Assembly (NCBI RefSeq): GCF_032854445.1
Contig: NC_088302.1
Coordinates: 27,431,080-27,495,079 of the forward strand
Direction of reading: 5' to 3'
DNA: 64,000 bases
Source: Liolophura sinensis
Lineage: Eukaryota > Mollusca > Polyplacophora > Chitonida > Chitonidae
The position numbers and the translations under genes were made by a program. Of the stretch, positions 53,191 to 64,000 are shown one piece after another (the stretch's first letter is position 1; each line of letters starts with the position of its first letter). Under the pieces are notes generated by a model. It did not search any database, was not told where the DNA came from, and saw only the letters and a list, made by a program, of their open reading frames with translations.

Positions 53191-55530
53191 TGGCTTGAAC
53201 ACCTAATATATGAAAACCGATTAATAGGGTTAGATGGAGCTGTTTACAGTGTTCATGATTGAGATTGCATCACTGCGGGACAAACAAATCCATGTGAGAT
53301 TGTTAAAACATTGTGACTCTCGGCAGTGAAAGACAGTTCAACAAAAACCTTTTGTTTTGTTCCACTCGTTGTGGCATACGATGATTTAAATTGGTTCGAT
53401 GGCAGTTTCAAGTTGAAAATTTAAAAAAATACATTTTAAGAAATTGGACTGGAGTTGAAATCTAAGCTTTCGCCGAAGACTATAATGGCTCAGGTCATAT
53501 TACTTTCATAGACGGAGAGCTTGGACAACATAATGGCACTTGTCCTCAACGTGTTTGGTGTGGGACAAGTCCAGGTTTTGCTAAAGTCGTTAGAAAAGTA
53601 CACTCCTGTTTTGCGAGAGTTCCACCCCGTATGATGTAGCGATTTGCCAATACAGAGTTGTGAGCCTTGATTCATATTATTGTAAGTACATCTGCTTGTG
53701 GTTACACTCCCACATGACAGAATGCGGTATTGACATACTATCAATTCTTTTCGGCGTTCCTTTGTCCAAATAATCGAAACTATGTTATGCTGTATAATGT
53801 TACGGTTGTGAATAGGTCTCATAAGGCTCTTATGTGGTTAAATAGTTCATTGATCTAGTTAGTTCTATAACGCCTTTTTACCATCACATGCATATTGAAG
53901 TGGTATTCTCTGTTAGCAATGAGTGAAACTGTTTGAGATAACAGATAGTTAGTAGAATTGTGGATATTGTTGATATACTGGGTGCAATTCATGTCTTAAT
54001 GTGCTGTGTAATGCGGTGTAGCAGAAACCTGGCTGAATATGTTCAGATGTGATATTACATTCTATATATTTCGTGCATACCTGTTATAGTTGTCTGTTGT
54101 CTTTCATGTACTTAAACGTGACTTTAAAGAATGCTACAGCATTCGACTTCAGTTGTTATAGCAAATAGTATGATTGCAAGGAAAACCACAGCCAAGCCAG
54201 AGAACGCGGGAATAAATACTCTGTGCATGTAAATCTTTCACGTTATGATTGTATTAAGGTAAAATCCTCTGTGCTTTGTAAAACCAATAACGTTGCTACT
54301 GAGGGATTTAAAGGGTGATAACATTGTTTGCTAAGGTGTTAATGCTTTATGATGTAACATCCAATAGTGTGCGGTTTCTTATTCATATGTTATATGAGGC
54401 AATATCTTAGCAACATGGAATATAAATGCAAATGTGTAAAAGTAAAATCCACACTTGTGTTGTATGTTTACAGGAATTTCGGACTCGTGCAAGCATTATA
54501 AATAAACCCCAGATAACAATCTGAAGAAGTAGTTACCTGTCTTACATTTATTAAAAGGCTTCAAGACGAAACTCTTTATGAGTTAAAAGGTACTCTTTTA
54601 TAAGATTGGTGTTCGTCATGGGAGATAACAAAATGACCGAAAAAACCAAGTGTGGTTTTCAAATCCTTCCTAAGGCAACCAGAGATGACATAAATACCCC
54701 GTAAAGGAGAATTTTATTACATTACCCCTCAAAAGTCTCGGCTCTAATAGAGTCCACTAATTAATCAAGATGCACTGAGCGGAGTCACGTAGACAATGCA
54801 ATCACAATTGCCCTGATCAGAAATATATTATTAGGCGTTGTAAAGTTAAAACATTGGTATACGGATAGACATCCAGATGTATGATCTCTTCATGGATACT
54901 GCACAAGAAGGGGACGCTAATGTTTTCCAAACAAACAACTTCCGGTGTATATATGTTCTTGTCCATCCCCATCCGGTGACGACCCGAAGGTCATCTGCTT
55001 GCACAGATGTGGAGTGTTCGCTGAAAATAACATTCCATTGGCCGGAATTCCGGCGAGAATTTTCCGGCTGTACATCAATGCTCTGCTGTTCTATTTATAG
55101 ATCAGTTGTTTTGATGTTGTGTTTTCGCCCAAGCCAAGCTTTCGAAACGTTCAAAGCACAGCAATACATTGGCTTATGTACAGCAGGAACCCGTGGTTAG
55201 GAAATATGTGTGTAAGCAATATAAAGTGACACCAAGTATCTAACCCCGCACTGGGTGTGTTGTTATTTGAGTAGGTAACCTAGCTACATGTCATGAAAAA
55301 AGGCATGTCGAATGTTAAAGAGTGCTGTTGTCAAGAAACTGTATTTCTTCACACACCATTCTGATTTTGACGCACCCAAAAGGTTAACCCTCCCGCGTAA
55401 ACTCTTGACGCGACGATAACTGTCAGTAATGTCAAAGCCTTTCTACATTGATCAGTGATAAAAATAAAGGTCGCGTCAAGGCCTATTTCTCATGTTAGGT
55501 GAAGCAAGAAATGGCGAGCAGAATAGGAGC
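53191..55530. other. intergenic, no recognised gene
   Basis: A 110-codon minus-strand frame at 53490-53822 has mixed composition and no recognisable domain or splice context. Nothing else is supported. Confidence 0.35.
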
Positions 55531-55531
55531 C

Positions 55532-55868
55532 TCAATTCTTTGTGGCCAATGGTTAAAGCGTTCGCCTCGAGGTCGGGAGATCTGGGATCAAACCCGGGTC
55601 GGGTCATATGAAAAACTTGAAAATAGCTGCCTGGCTAGGTGCTCAGAACTGATAGGTTAGAGTAAGGAAGCAGGACTGATTGGCCAGGTGTTAGTATAAT
55701 GTGACTGGGTAGGGGGTCGTGTCTGGTGTGTTCGACATTACCTTTCTGTGGCGGCAATACTTTGGCGGTATGGACTCGCCCTGCCACAAGAAGACACACA
55801 CCTCCTTTTTGCCATATGCCTGGAAAATTGTACGACTTAAAACCCCAAACATACATATATTCAATTCT
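55532..55868 (+). mobile_element. second SINE family, nearly full length
   Basis: The tRNA-like head has GGCCAATGGTTAAAGCGTTC (A box) and GGATCAAACCCGGGTCGGG (B box), with a body GGTGTTAGTATAATGTGACT and GTCTGGTGTGTTCGACATTA. The decayed tail GGAAAATTGTACGACTTAAA ends near 55860. TCAATTCT flanks it at 55532-55539 and 55861-55868. The head differs from the main SINE, which has the GCGCGCTAGCGC head. The minus-strand frame over it is an artefact. Confidence 0.82.
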
Positions 55869-57485
55869 CGGTGTGTTCAACCCTGTGTCGGTCCAATTTG
55901 ACAGTTCTTAGTAATATTTACACTACAGACAAGGACACACTTCTAGATTGCAGGAGGGCTTAAAGTGTTCCCAACTGTTCCAGTTTCAATACCCTTTACA
56001 TTTCTGCATGGCATATACATCCATTGTTACAACACAGTCGAGCTGCATGTGTATAAGGGCTGGCAACAATATTCATCTATTGTGTAATCGATTGTGTAAT
56101 CGACCATTAAGATTTCCTGTGTTGCCTATACTTTTTAATTTCATAATTCTTATTATTTTCAAGGGGTCACTTGGTATGGCGGCCATTTTGAATTTTATAG
56201 AAAACCTTAGAAATGTTCTTCTGTAAACAGTGAGTGGGCGTATGTAAATCGTGAAATGTCTCGATTCCTGTAAGCAAATTAGGATTCTGTAGCCATTTGT
56301 AAAAGGTCCCGTGATTCATTTTTGAGTGTTCTTCCAAATCCAAATAAGGCAACAGTTTTTACCGGATGCTTCAAGATTTCATGGAAATGGAAAAAAAAAA
56401 CTAATGAAAATTACCGAAAAATGGATGGCTGTGGTTATTTCAACTAGCCCTTTATATACCATATACTTGTGTGTCTTTTACTCCTGTTCCCTGACACATC
56501 GAATTTTGCAGATGGAAGAGCCATTTAAAACTTAACGTCGTGGTCTTGTTTCAAGTGGGGCTTTAGCCCGTAAAAGTTAGAAGCAAAAGATTGAAGTCCT
56601 AGTTTCCCTTTAAACTTAACATTGCTTTGTGGGACCGCCTATTTTAGGGGGATATTTTTTGTACAAGTTCTTTATCACCTTGAAATAAAACACTAGATGA
56701 AGCAGTTTGCATGCTGGACGTATTTGACCCTTACCAGAACCGATTCACGCTGAAAAAGGGGACGTGTGCATTCATGGATCTGTTTCTGTGCAATTCAATT
56801 ACTGTTGATAACTTACTTTTTTACTCTTTGTGAGGAATTAATAGATTTTTGGCACCAGCCTTATGGCGTTTATTCTAACTGTTTTTAGAAGAAGAGAGTG
56901 TTTAGCCGAGGTGTCCAAAGTCATTTTGGAATCGATAGATATTTAAACCTGTAGAAATGTTTCTAACCCAAACTGAAATAACGTCTTACCATTTTTAGAA
57001 TGTGTTAATTCGTTCTAAAATTGTCAATTGTCAAATTTACTAAAAGTCTGTAATGCGCATCTTATTTTCCAAGTCAGTCAAGGCATTTCAAAAAAGGTGA
57101 GGGGCATGGTGTAATGTTTGTATATATAATAAAAATATACATCGTACTTTCTCATTGTGAAATGGTAAGCTCCTCAAGTCACTGCAAAGAAATCATACAA
57201 AAAGATATGTTCAATGAGGGAATATCCACCACTGCAAGACAGCCATACCTTCATGAAATTAACCAAACTAATTGTTTTCTTGTTGACACAAACGTACAAA
57301 GTTCTTGTTGCAAAACATCGATTTATGTTCACGGATTGCATTTTAAAAATTTAAAAACATTATGAACTTAAAAATGGTTAAAATGTATTTTATACGATGT
57401 ACCATAATCTCATGCGACGTCGGATTCAGTTTTGTTTTTAATGTGACCAGCTATAGTACTCCAGATGTGCGTTTTTCAGACACAA
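55869..57485. other. intergenic, no recognised gene
   Basis: No gene or element supported. Confidence 0.35.
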
Positions 57486-57563
57486 ATTCGACACATTGAA
57501 AGAATGAATGAATGAATGATTATGGCTTAACGCCACATCGGCAATATTTCGATACATTGAAAG
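57486..57563 (-). mobile_element. tiny truncated SINE tail with target duplication
   Basis: (AATG)n followed by ATTATGGCTTAACGCCACAT and CGGCAATATT, about 44 bp, sits between ATTCGACACATTGAAAG (57486-57502) and TTTCGATACATTGAAAG (57547-57563), which match at 15 of 17 bases. The tail differs from the main SINE family (TAACGCCACATCGGCAATAT rather than TACGCCGTACTCAAGAATAT). Confidence 0.75.
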
Positions 57564-60130
57564 AAAAGACAACGCTAGAGCAAATGTATGTATGTATCGA
57601 TAAAACATCACAGCCAAAGTTAAAATCGTATCGGGTACCTGTATATCTTTATGATGTTTTACTGACATATAGCAGTTCAAAGCAAGCAAATTTGAGAACA
57701 TTCAAAGCGCCGCCATTTTAATCTTAATTTAATCAGGCGCGAGTTATTTCTGTAGCACAGGAGCTTTTCGCTGAAGTTTTCGCTGTGACCTCATGGGATC
57801 TCTTTTATGCATTTTTGCCCAGGGTCTAGGGTGTAAGAGGGTAGGGTACGATTGACGCGACATCTTATTTTAAGTTTCTTTCATATGACGCGATCTGTGG
57901 TCTCATAGGAATTCCAGTATACACTTCAGAAAAGAAGTACTGGGGTTGTTTGGATATGTTCAAACGTCTCGTTCCAAATAACTAAGGATAAACTATTTCA
58001 TTTTTTTTAATACCTGGGTATTTCATAATATATATAATTTCAAACCCGCCTTCAGCCGTTTTTGTTACCTGATTCTACTTAAGCCATAGTGCGAGGGGTT
58101 TGTATATTGCTACTATTTAAGCATTTATATGAAGTTAGAATTGAGCTCTATGTGAGGTAATACCAATGACCACTTTCCACAAGATCATAAAAGAGGAGAT
58201 TGTAAGTGACATTTTCTGCCCCCTTCATTATCTCGTTAATCAGTTTGAATTCTCATCTAATTATGCACTACCTGTCTACTTCATCAGTTATCACGCATTA
58301 CTGAGTACACGTTCACTGGGAGGCCTTTTCGCAGTACACGTGTACCATGGACATCCACATGCAGGTCCTGCTGTTGAAATAGAAGTGGTATGTCGTACTT
58401 AACTTACTTCTGTGTACGCCATTTAGGTTCATGATAGGAGGCGCCTCCCAGAATGTGGATGACACTACAGCACCTCCCCAGATGCATAAAAACCTTCCTA
58501 GAATGAAGCCACCACTGAATTGAGTGGAAGGTCATACAGCAGTATTGTGTTTTGTAATCAAACCCTCTGGCTGTTTGCCACAGGCGAATTAGCAGAAGAT
58601 AAACCGAAAACTGAGCCCTTGGGACCATTCCGTCATTTGGCCCTCGAGGGTGCACAAATTATTTTATTGGTACAAATTGCTGCTTCTTGGTGAGTCACCT
58701 CTCTGGATGGTAGGTACACAGACTGCTTGGGTTTAATTTTAACCTTTAACCCGATTGAGTAGCGTTAATTAGATAGGGGTATGCGGTTCGTCATGACACT
58801 ATTGTGACAATCTTATGTCCTTTAAAGCGACATATATACTTTAATAATGCACATTTAAAAGCAAACATCATGTATATAGTTAAGAACTACCACAATTTCC
58901 AAATGGTGCAGTGCAGCAAACTTTACGTCCTCAATAATCAAGTTTAGAGTTGCAAAACAGTTTCTGCTTCTTAACATCGATTTCAAGAAGGTGGGTGGAG
59001 GCTACTATAGAAATATATACAAAACTACAATTCATTATCCAATGTATAGACGTCTTGGAATACATTAAAGAAGCATTAGAGTATGTACGTGTATAGGTGA
59101 TACGCACAAAAGACAAACTGACATGTATAGCTTGAAATATAGTGTCAAACCGTGCCTTATTCACACATTATTGCAAGATGTTGTGAGATTTTCTAGTTTC
59201 CTCTTGTAGAAACTATGCTTCGGGTCGATAACTGGCTTATTGAATGAATGGAATCCTATTGCGCCTAGTTGGAATATTTGACTTTAAGCCATTTTGTCAG
59301 GTCCAAAAATTATTTGTTGGGATAAGTCGTGCGCGAACTAGGGGAGAGCAGACGTCAACCGAGGCCTTAGGAAGCTTTGTATAGTGTAGTACACAGATCT
59401 TCTGTTAACAGGATTGTCCACCATGGACCCTGCGGGGAATTTGGGAACAAACTAAAATCTTTTATCTACGTACTCTGGCACCATTAGTAAAAGTCTGTCC
59501 TTCGAGTTCTCTGGGCGTGTTAGCCAATATTCTCCGAACGTAAACCGCGCAACGGCCATCAATATAGAGCGCGGTGACGGCAGCACTTCACCGCTAAACG
59601 TATCACCACCAACGGCAGCACGTGCTCAAATCGATTGAGTTATTCCTTGGACACCACACGGCGGCTTACTTGTCACTGAAGATGGTTTTTATACATACAG
59701 ACAAATGTTGACTAATGTGTCTGCGTTAGTTAAAATTGGATAACGCAAGACCACCTTTGACATGCTTGTCCAGGTTGGATTTGTGCGCTGTATATGTATT
59801 AATTATATAATAAGACAAAAATGCTCTCTGTAGTTTCACCTCTAAGCATATATTTCAATAAAGGGTTTAGAAGGCGCCTATTTACACGCATCTCCATAAA
59901 GACCATGATGTTTCCATAGCTATATTAAATGTCGCATGTTACTGTCGAATATAAGAATTCCTAATATCTTAAATTATTCATTCGTATGAACTATTTATTT
60001 AGTGCTTATATTTTCTTTGCCACACGTCTCTCTGGCTTCACCAGACCCAAGCTGCCAGTATCGTAAACATTATCCATATGATTTATATTTTAAAATGTCA
60101 CATTGTTATTTACTAATTAATTCGATTGTT
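57564..60130. other. intergenic, no recognised gene
   Basis: No gene or element supported. Confidence 0.35.
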
Positions 60131-60144
60131 TCGATTTATTCGAC

Positions 60145-60410
60145 TGAGTGGCATATTTGAGAATTTTTCAGTTATACGATGGAGGTGACTTTTTTAGGTG
60201 GAGAAATATCGGACATACAAAATGAAATATTGGCATGTTTCTGACCAACATCCCGCATATACATATCCTACTGGTGGAAGACAAGTGATCGAACGTAGGA
60301 CTACGAGTGCTGATGTCCGCTTATTTCCTCCAAGGTCCCATCGAGAAAAGTACCTGGGACAAAGAAGACTGAGATACAACTCGTATCTCTTATGCCAGCG
60401 AGTAGGGTAA
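60145..60410 (-). mobile_element. degenerate SINE-like copy
   Basis: GAGAATTTTTCAGTTATACG, ATGGAGGTGAC and GGTGGAGAAATATCGG resemble the adjacent 60.5-kb element and the common SINE tail. The rest is too decayed to delimit. Confidence 0.45.
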
Positions 60411-60451
60411 TTTACCACAAAGACAACAATATCGTTGTGCATTATTATTCA

Positions 60452-60760
60452 TTTTATTTATTTATTTATTTATTTGAATGTTGTTTAACGCCACACACAA
60501 ATGTTTTCACTTACGCGATGGCGGTCACTTTCTTAATGGATAGAGAAAACGAGAGTCCAGGGTAAAATCTCCGACCTTAGGCAAGCTTCTGACAAACTTT
60601 CACACCTAACCTGACCACAGAAACAGACCCACGGGCACCGGCGACTGTTAATTGTCACCAAGGCCCCGGGAACAGAGGAAACTGATGGATCTAAATACGT
60701 CCCGTCCAAGACCAGGAATAAATCCATACCTTGTTGGGCTCGTGGTTTAAGCCATCTTTA
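60452..60760 (-). mobile_element. SINE-like element with (TTTA)n tail, variant family
   Basis: (TTTA)n at 60452-60474, then GTTGTTTAACGCCACACACA, TTTTCACTTACGCGATGGCG and GTCACTTTCTTAATGG. The tail is shared in outline with the main SINE, but the body (GAGAGTCCAGGGTAAAATCT, ACGGGCACCGGCGACTG) is different. The end near 60750 is approximate. Confidence 0.55.
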
Positions 60761-60885
60761 TAGCGTGATAGGAGGACAGAATCCGAAGTCAGAAATGAGA
60801 AAAATGTGCAGTTTATTGCCAAATGTCAGGACGATTTACCCTAACCTACTTTTTATTTGGACATATCTCGATTTGATTTGATTTG

Positions 60886-61106
60886 ATATTTATTGGTGTT
60901 TTATGCCGTACTCAAGAATATATTTCATATACCACGGCGGCCAGGATTATAACAGAAGGACACGCGGCACAGCCCGGGGAAAACCCACGACCATCCGCAG
61001 GTTGCTATCAGACCTTTTCAGGTACGGCCGGACAGGAAGCCAACATGAAATGGACTTGAACTCACAACGACCACATTGGTGAGAGGCTCCTGGATCGACA
61101 GGTCTC
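60886..61106 (-). mobile_element. SINE, nearly full length
   Basis: ATTGGTGTTTTATGCCGTAC, ACGGCGGCCAGGATTATAAC, CCACGACCATCCGCAGGTTG, GGACTTGAACTCACAACGAC and GGTGAGAGGCTCCTGGATCG cover tail, body and most of the head; the last ~30 bp of the head is lost. A GATTTGATTTGATATTT run forms the poly-A end. Confidence 0.9.
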
Positions 61107-62379
61107 CCTATTTATCATGATGGTTTACTGGAATGCCATGTAAAAAACACCACGTCAGTGGCAATATATATGTCAGTTGTTTGGATTGTAAGTAGGCAAA
61201 GGTTCCATCGTCCAAGTGCTCAGTATATACCTGCCGTCGCTTTAATTCAATTTTTCTCCAACATAAATTCCACATTTGACTAACAATTTATCTAATTACG
61301 CATGTTTTACTTTAACCGCGTCTAACTTTATTGACAAGATATGTATAGTTTATCCTAAGGAAGAGACAGAACACAAGATATAGACAAGTTCTGTTGTAGG
61401 AAATAAATTGATGATTTTGCATTAATTTTGTCAGACTTCGCAATAGTGTATTAATCGAGCAGACTTAAAAATCATCACGCATTTAGGGAAATCAAGGAAT
61501 CAACGAAACAGTCAATTATTACGCCAATAACTGGGATCCGAATCCCAATATACCCCAACACCTGTCCATATTAGTGCACCCTGTTCACCCCATGCCTTGT
61601 CCATAGACCATATAATGCGGTAGATGTACCCTTTCTCTCCCGTTACAGCAGAGAACTACTTACCCAGTCTATTTTGCACACTGTCCCCTCCCCCACCTTT
61701 TCCGCTTTGTCTGCCTCCTTTAACTATTTATATCAAGCAGTTCTCTACTTCTGGAAACACGCTCGCCATCAATATGCTGAATGGTTTAAGTGAGTGGCGG
61801 AAATCAGAGCGTGTCGCCCAGGCGTGCTTCCTCTTTCTACTGCTTCGTTCTATTCCTGGTGGAGAAGCGCACAGAGCTCACTATCAGCACAGTAGCTACC
61901 CGTATACACTGTTTTTCTACTGAGGCTATAATCAAATCTGGTGTTTTCATGAATATTCTGTGACAATGCGGAAACGATGTAATACGGAAAATATCTAGGC
62001 AAGTGGTGGCATTTGAATTACTTTATGATGCAAAGCATCACTCTAGGCTTGCACACATACGACATTTTACTTATTTTCAACAATGTATAACTTTCACATT
62101 GTTCACCCCCATTGTTTTCGTGTGAGGTGGTCTACAGATCCTCGTACAGACAGGAGCTTGTGTGTCATTATACGTTGACTGCGTGGCGTGTCATGTCTCA
62201 TGCTATTTAGATTGTGACTCAATAAATACGATTGCATTTGAACAACCTTGCTGCAAACAGTCAACGTCGTGATCTGGATTGTAGTAAACAATGATCAATT
62301 CTTAAAGCATGCTTTTAAAGTTGCTTTTGAAGCCCTAAACCCCTGGATATTTAATATGCCCTAAATCAGTTTTTGTCTG
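61107..62379. other. intergenic, no recognised gene
   Basis: No gene or element supported. Confidence 0.35.
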
Positions 62380-62449
62380 ACTTGAAGTCATAGCGACCGC
62401 ATTGGTGGGAGGCTCCTGGATTATTGCGCCGCGCGGTCACGGAGGCCCC
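62380..62449 (-). mobile_element. SINE head fragment
   Basis: GACTTGAAGTCATAGCGACC, GCATTGGTGGGAGGCTCCTG and GATTATTGCGCCGCGCGGTC followed by ACGGAGGCCCC match only the tRNA-like head of the main SINE. Confidence 0.85.
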
Positions 62450-62737
62450 ACAAAATCCAGAGAACAAAGTTCTACAGCTAATTGTTAGTCACAGCTTTAT
62501 TGAGAGCGCCAATCAATATGTGCTTCATACTTTAACGTAAATTGTAAAATATTGGAAGATGATCGCCTGAATTAAATGTCTTTTGCTATTGCATTTTGCA
62601 ATACAGTCTATCAATGTAAGTTCGTAAGGTACAAATGGCATGAACTACAGATTGGTTTATTTTCATTCCACAAATTAATACGACAAATTGCACTGTGTGG
62701 ACGTGGAATGCTCTCAAAATGCTCACGGCAACTGGAG

Positions 62738-63204
62738 TTATAGTGAGTCCTCTAATAGACCTATGCGCCTTCTTTTGGCTGTTATTAATAACATTTGATA
62801 TTTAATATCCGTTCTCATACTAGAAAAGGATCTCTTGGCTGTAGGAGTCCAGAAACTGGATATTATCACGTGGTTCGCATGTACCATCTTCAGGCACTCG
62901 TCTGGCGGTTGGTCCACACAGTAACTATCGTCTTTAGGTGTATTTCGCCTGAAAGGCATTTAGACTTTGTATGTATGTAGAACCCCCGAATTTGTCGTTT
63001 CAGTTCTTTCTCAGATTTCTCAGAAAATGAATTGAACCAGCTAGCGATATGTGCAGTAGTATAATCTATTATTTTGGTTGGTTTGGTTACTGGGTGGGAA
63101 ATTCTGTAAATGTCTCTGAAATGGCAAATATTTAAGAAGCAGGCACTGAAGCCCCGCTCCCTCCAAATTTTTAGATTACATTCCCCAAAATCCGAAAGTG
63201 GCAA
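62738..63204 (-). pseudogene. hAT-family transposase C-terminal remnant
   Basis: The minus strand at 62959-62738 includes SSFWTPTAKRSFSSMRTDIK followed by TAKRRRIGLL, matching the hAT dimerisation motif (A/T-x-RSFS-x-(L/M)-R-x-x-K...R..gL). An overlapping frame upstream (63204-62890) has a helical sequence ending in IHLKTIVTVW, plausibly the preceding segment after a frameshift. No DDE catalytic region or BED finger is present, so only the tail of a dead copy remains. Confidence 0.65.
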
Positions 63205-64000
63205 GAAACCAATGAGAGGCCTTATTTTATTATTTAAGACCTTTGAGATATTATAATATATGCTTAAGAAAGCTACAGATATATTTCTTTTTCTTGCATT
63301 GGTCGTCCTGTTTCTTGTTTCTTGGGTACTTCAAGCTTCGCTCTTGGTATAAATTTATAGCTTTTTGCAGGAAATGGAGGGGAATGGACACAGGGACGAA
63401 GTGATGGTTGATGGTGCATTACATGCATAATCTCTGACTGATTTTGATCTGAAAAATTCCATTAGTCAACCCTAACAGCTGAAGAAGCTGACTAGAGTTA
63501 TCTCACATGATGAGGATTATCTTATCATGAGAGCTTCAAAAAACAAGGAAAGTTAATTTGAAACTGCGCCTGATGCCGACATAAACCCAAAACTAAATTT
63601 TGTGAACGTCCACAATTTAATCATGATGTTCAAATTATTCTTTAGCCTAACACGTTATAATCTACACTTAATAATCTACACTGAGCAATTGGCAAAAAAA
63701 TAAACAAGATTGACGAGCGGTCACAGGCATTGCCACTTTCTGTTTATTGCACACTTATACAAGTGGATAATAAAAAACAGTTAGAAAAAGGTAAACCTGC
63801 AAAATTGTAGAGACCTACTGAAAACCTTCTGTGATTCGACTGTCCGATGGTGGCCATTTATTGACGACGTCGCTAATGAATTCGCGGCAAAAGATGCCAT
63901 TCATCAACTAAGCATGTTGGTTGTCCGTCTTTTGGGTCTATCGGTTTGTTTTTAAATTGTCACAGCTGTTTCGGGTCAGCACCCGCTTGAAGAAGGCCTA
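63205..64000. other. intergenic to window end, nothing recognised
   Basis: No gene or element supported. Confidence 0.35.

Noticed and set aside
53490-53822. 110-codon minus-strand frame as an exon
   Set aside because: Composition is plausible, but no family, donor or acceptor could be supported.

Overview
The window reads as nuclear DNA of an invertebrate animal, most likely a lophotrochozoan (mollusc or brachiopod type). It is AT-rich and gene-poor. Host genes have short coding exons with GT-AG introns. About a dozen copies of a tRNA-derived SINE of the kind common in marine invertebrates are scattered through it, along with minisatellites and remnants of several transposon classes. The species cannot be named from the sequence.

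Region by region. (1) 1-7 kb: 3' and 5' pieces of a minus-strand coiled-coil gene resembling FAM184, plus a 51-bp minisatellite. (2) 7-17.5 kb: SINEs, a 753-bp solo LTR (10761-11513) with matched 4-bp target duplications, a 47-bp minisatellite, a broken PIF/Harbinger transposase and a SINE split by a run of 28 G. (3) 17.97-24.08 kb: a complete six-exon minus-strand gene for SPAG8, a ciliary axoneme protein (201 aa), with all splice sites and phases consistent. (4) 25-37 kb: LINE and Penelope-like reverse-transcriptase remnants and more SINE fragments. (5) 37374-52017: a 14.6-kb Polinton/Maverick element, the dominant feature. (6) 52.1-64 kb: a 25-bp minisatellite array with a 150-bp higher-order period, further SINEs of at least two families, and a hAT transposase remnant.

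The Polinton is bounded by terminal inverted repeats of about 73 bp and flanked by the 5-bp direct repeat CTAGG. The protein-primed B-family DNA polymerase runs rightward from the left end. A leftward cluster carries the major capsid protein, packaging ATPase, four small (mostly membrane-anchored) proteins and an rve-type integrase. The right part holds a membrane-active-looking coiled-coil protein, a C-terminally anchored 427-aa protein, a 454-aa candidate minor virion protein and two small genes. This is a virus-like gene set: replication, integration, packaging and capsid. The copy is dead or dying. Polymerase, integrase, ATPase and several small genes carry stops or frameshifts, whereas the major capsid protein, the 427-aa and the 454-aa genes are still open.

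The most unusual item is a second element nested inside the Polinton (43182-45100, 1919 bp). It has CATGAATTCCA inverted ends, a 3-bp TGT duplication, one spliced gene of 211 codons, a polyA signal, and seven exact copies plus one near copy of the 13-mer GTGATTCCGTCAC. It interrupts a conserved Polinton gene in frame. A second notable item is a DNA-level internal duplication of about 293 bp within the 454-aa virion gene.
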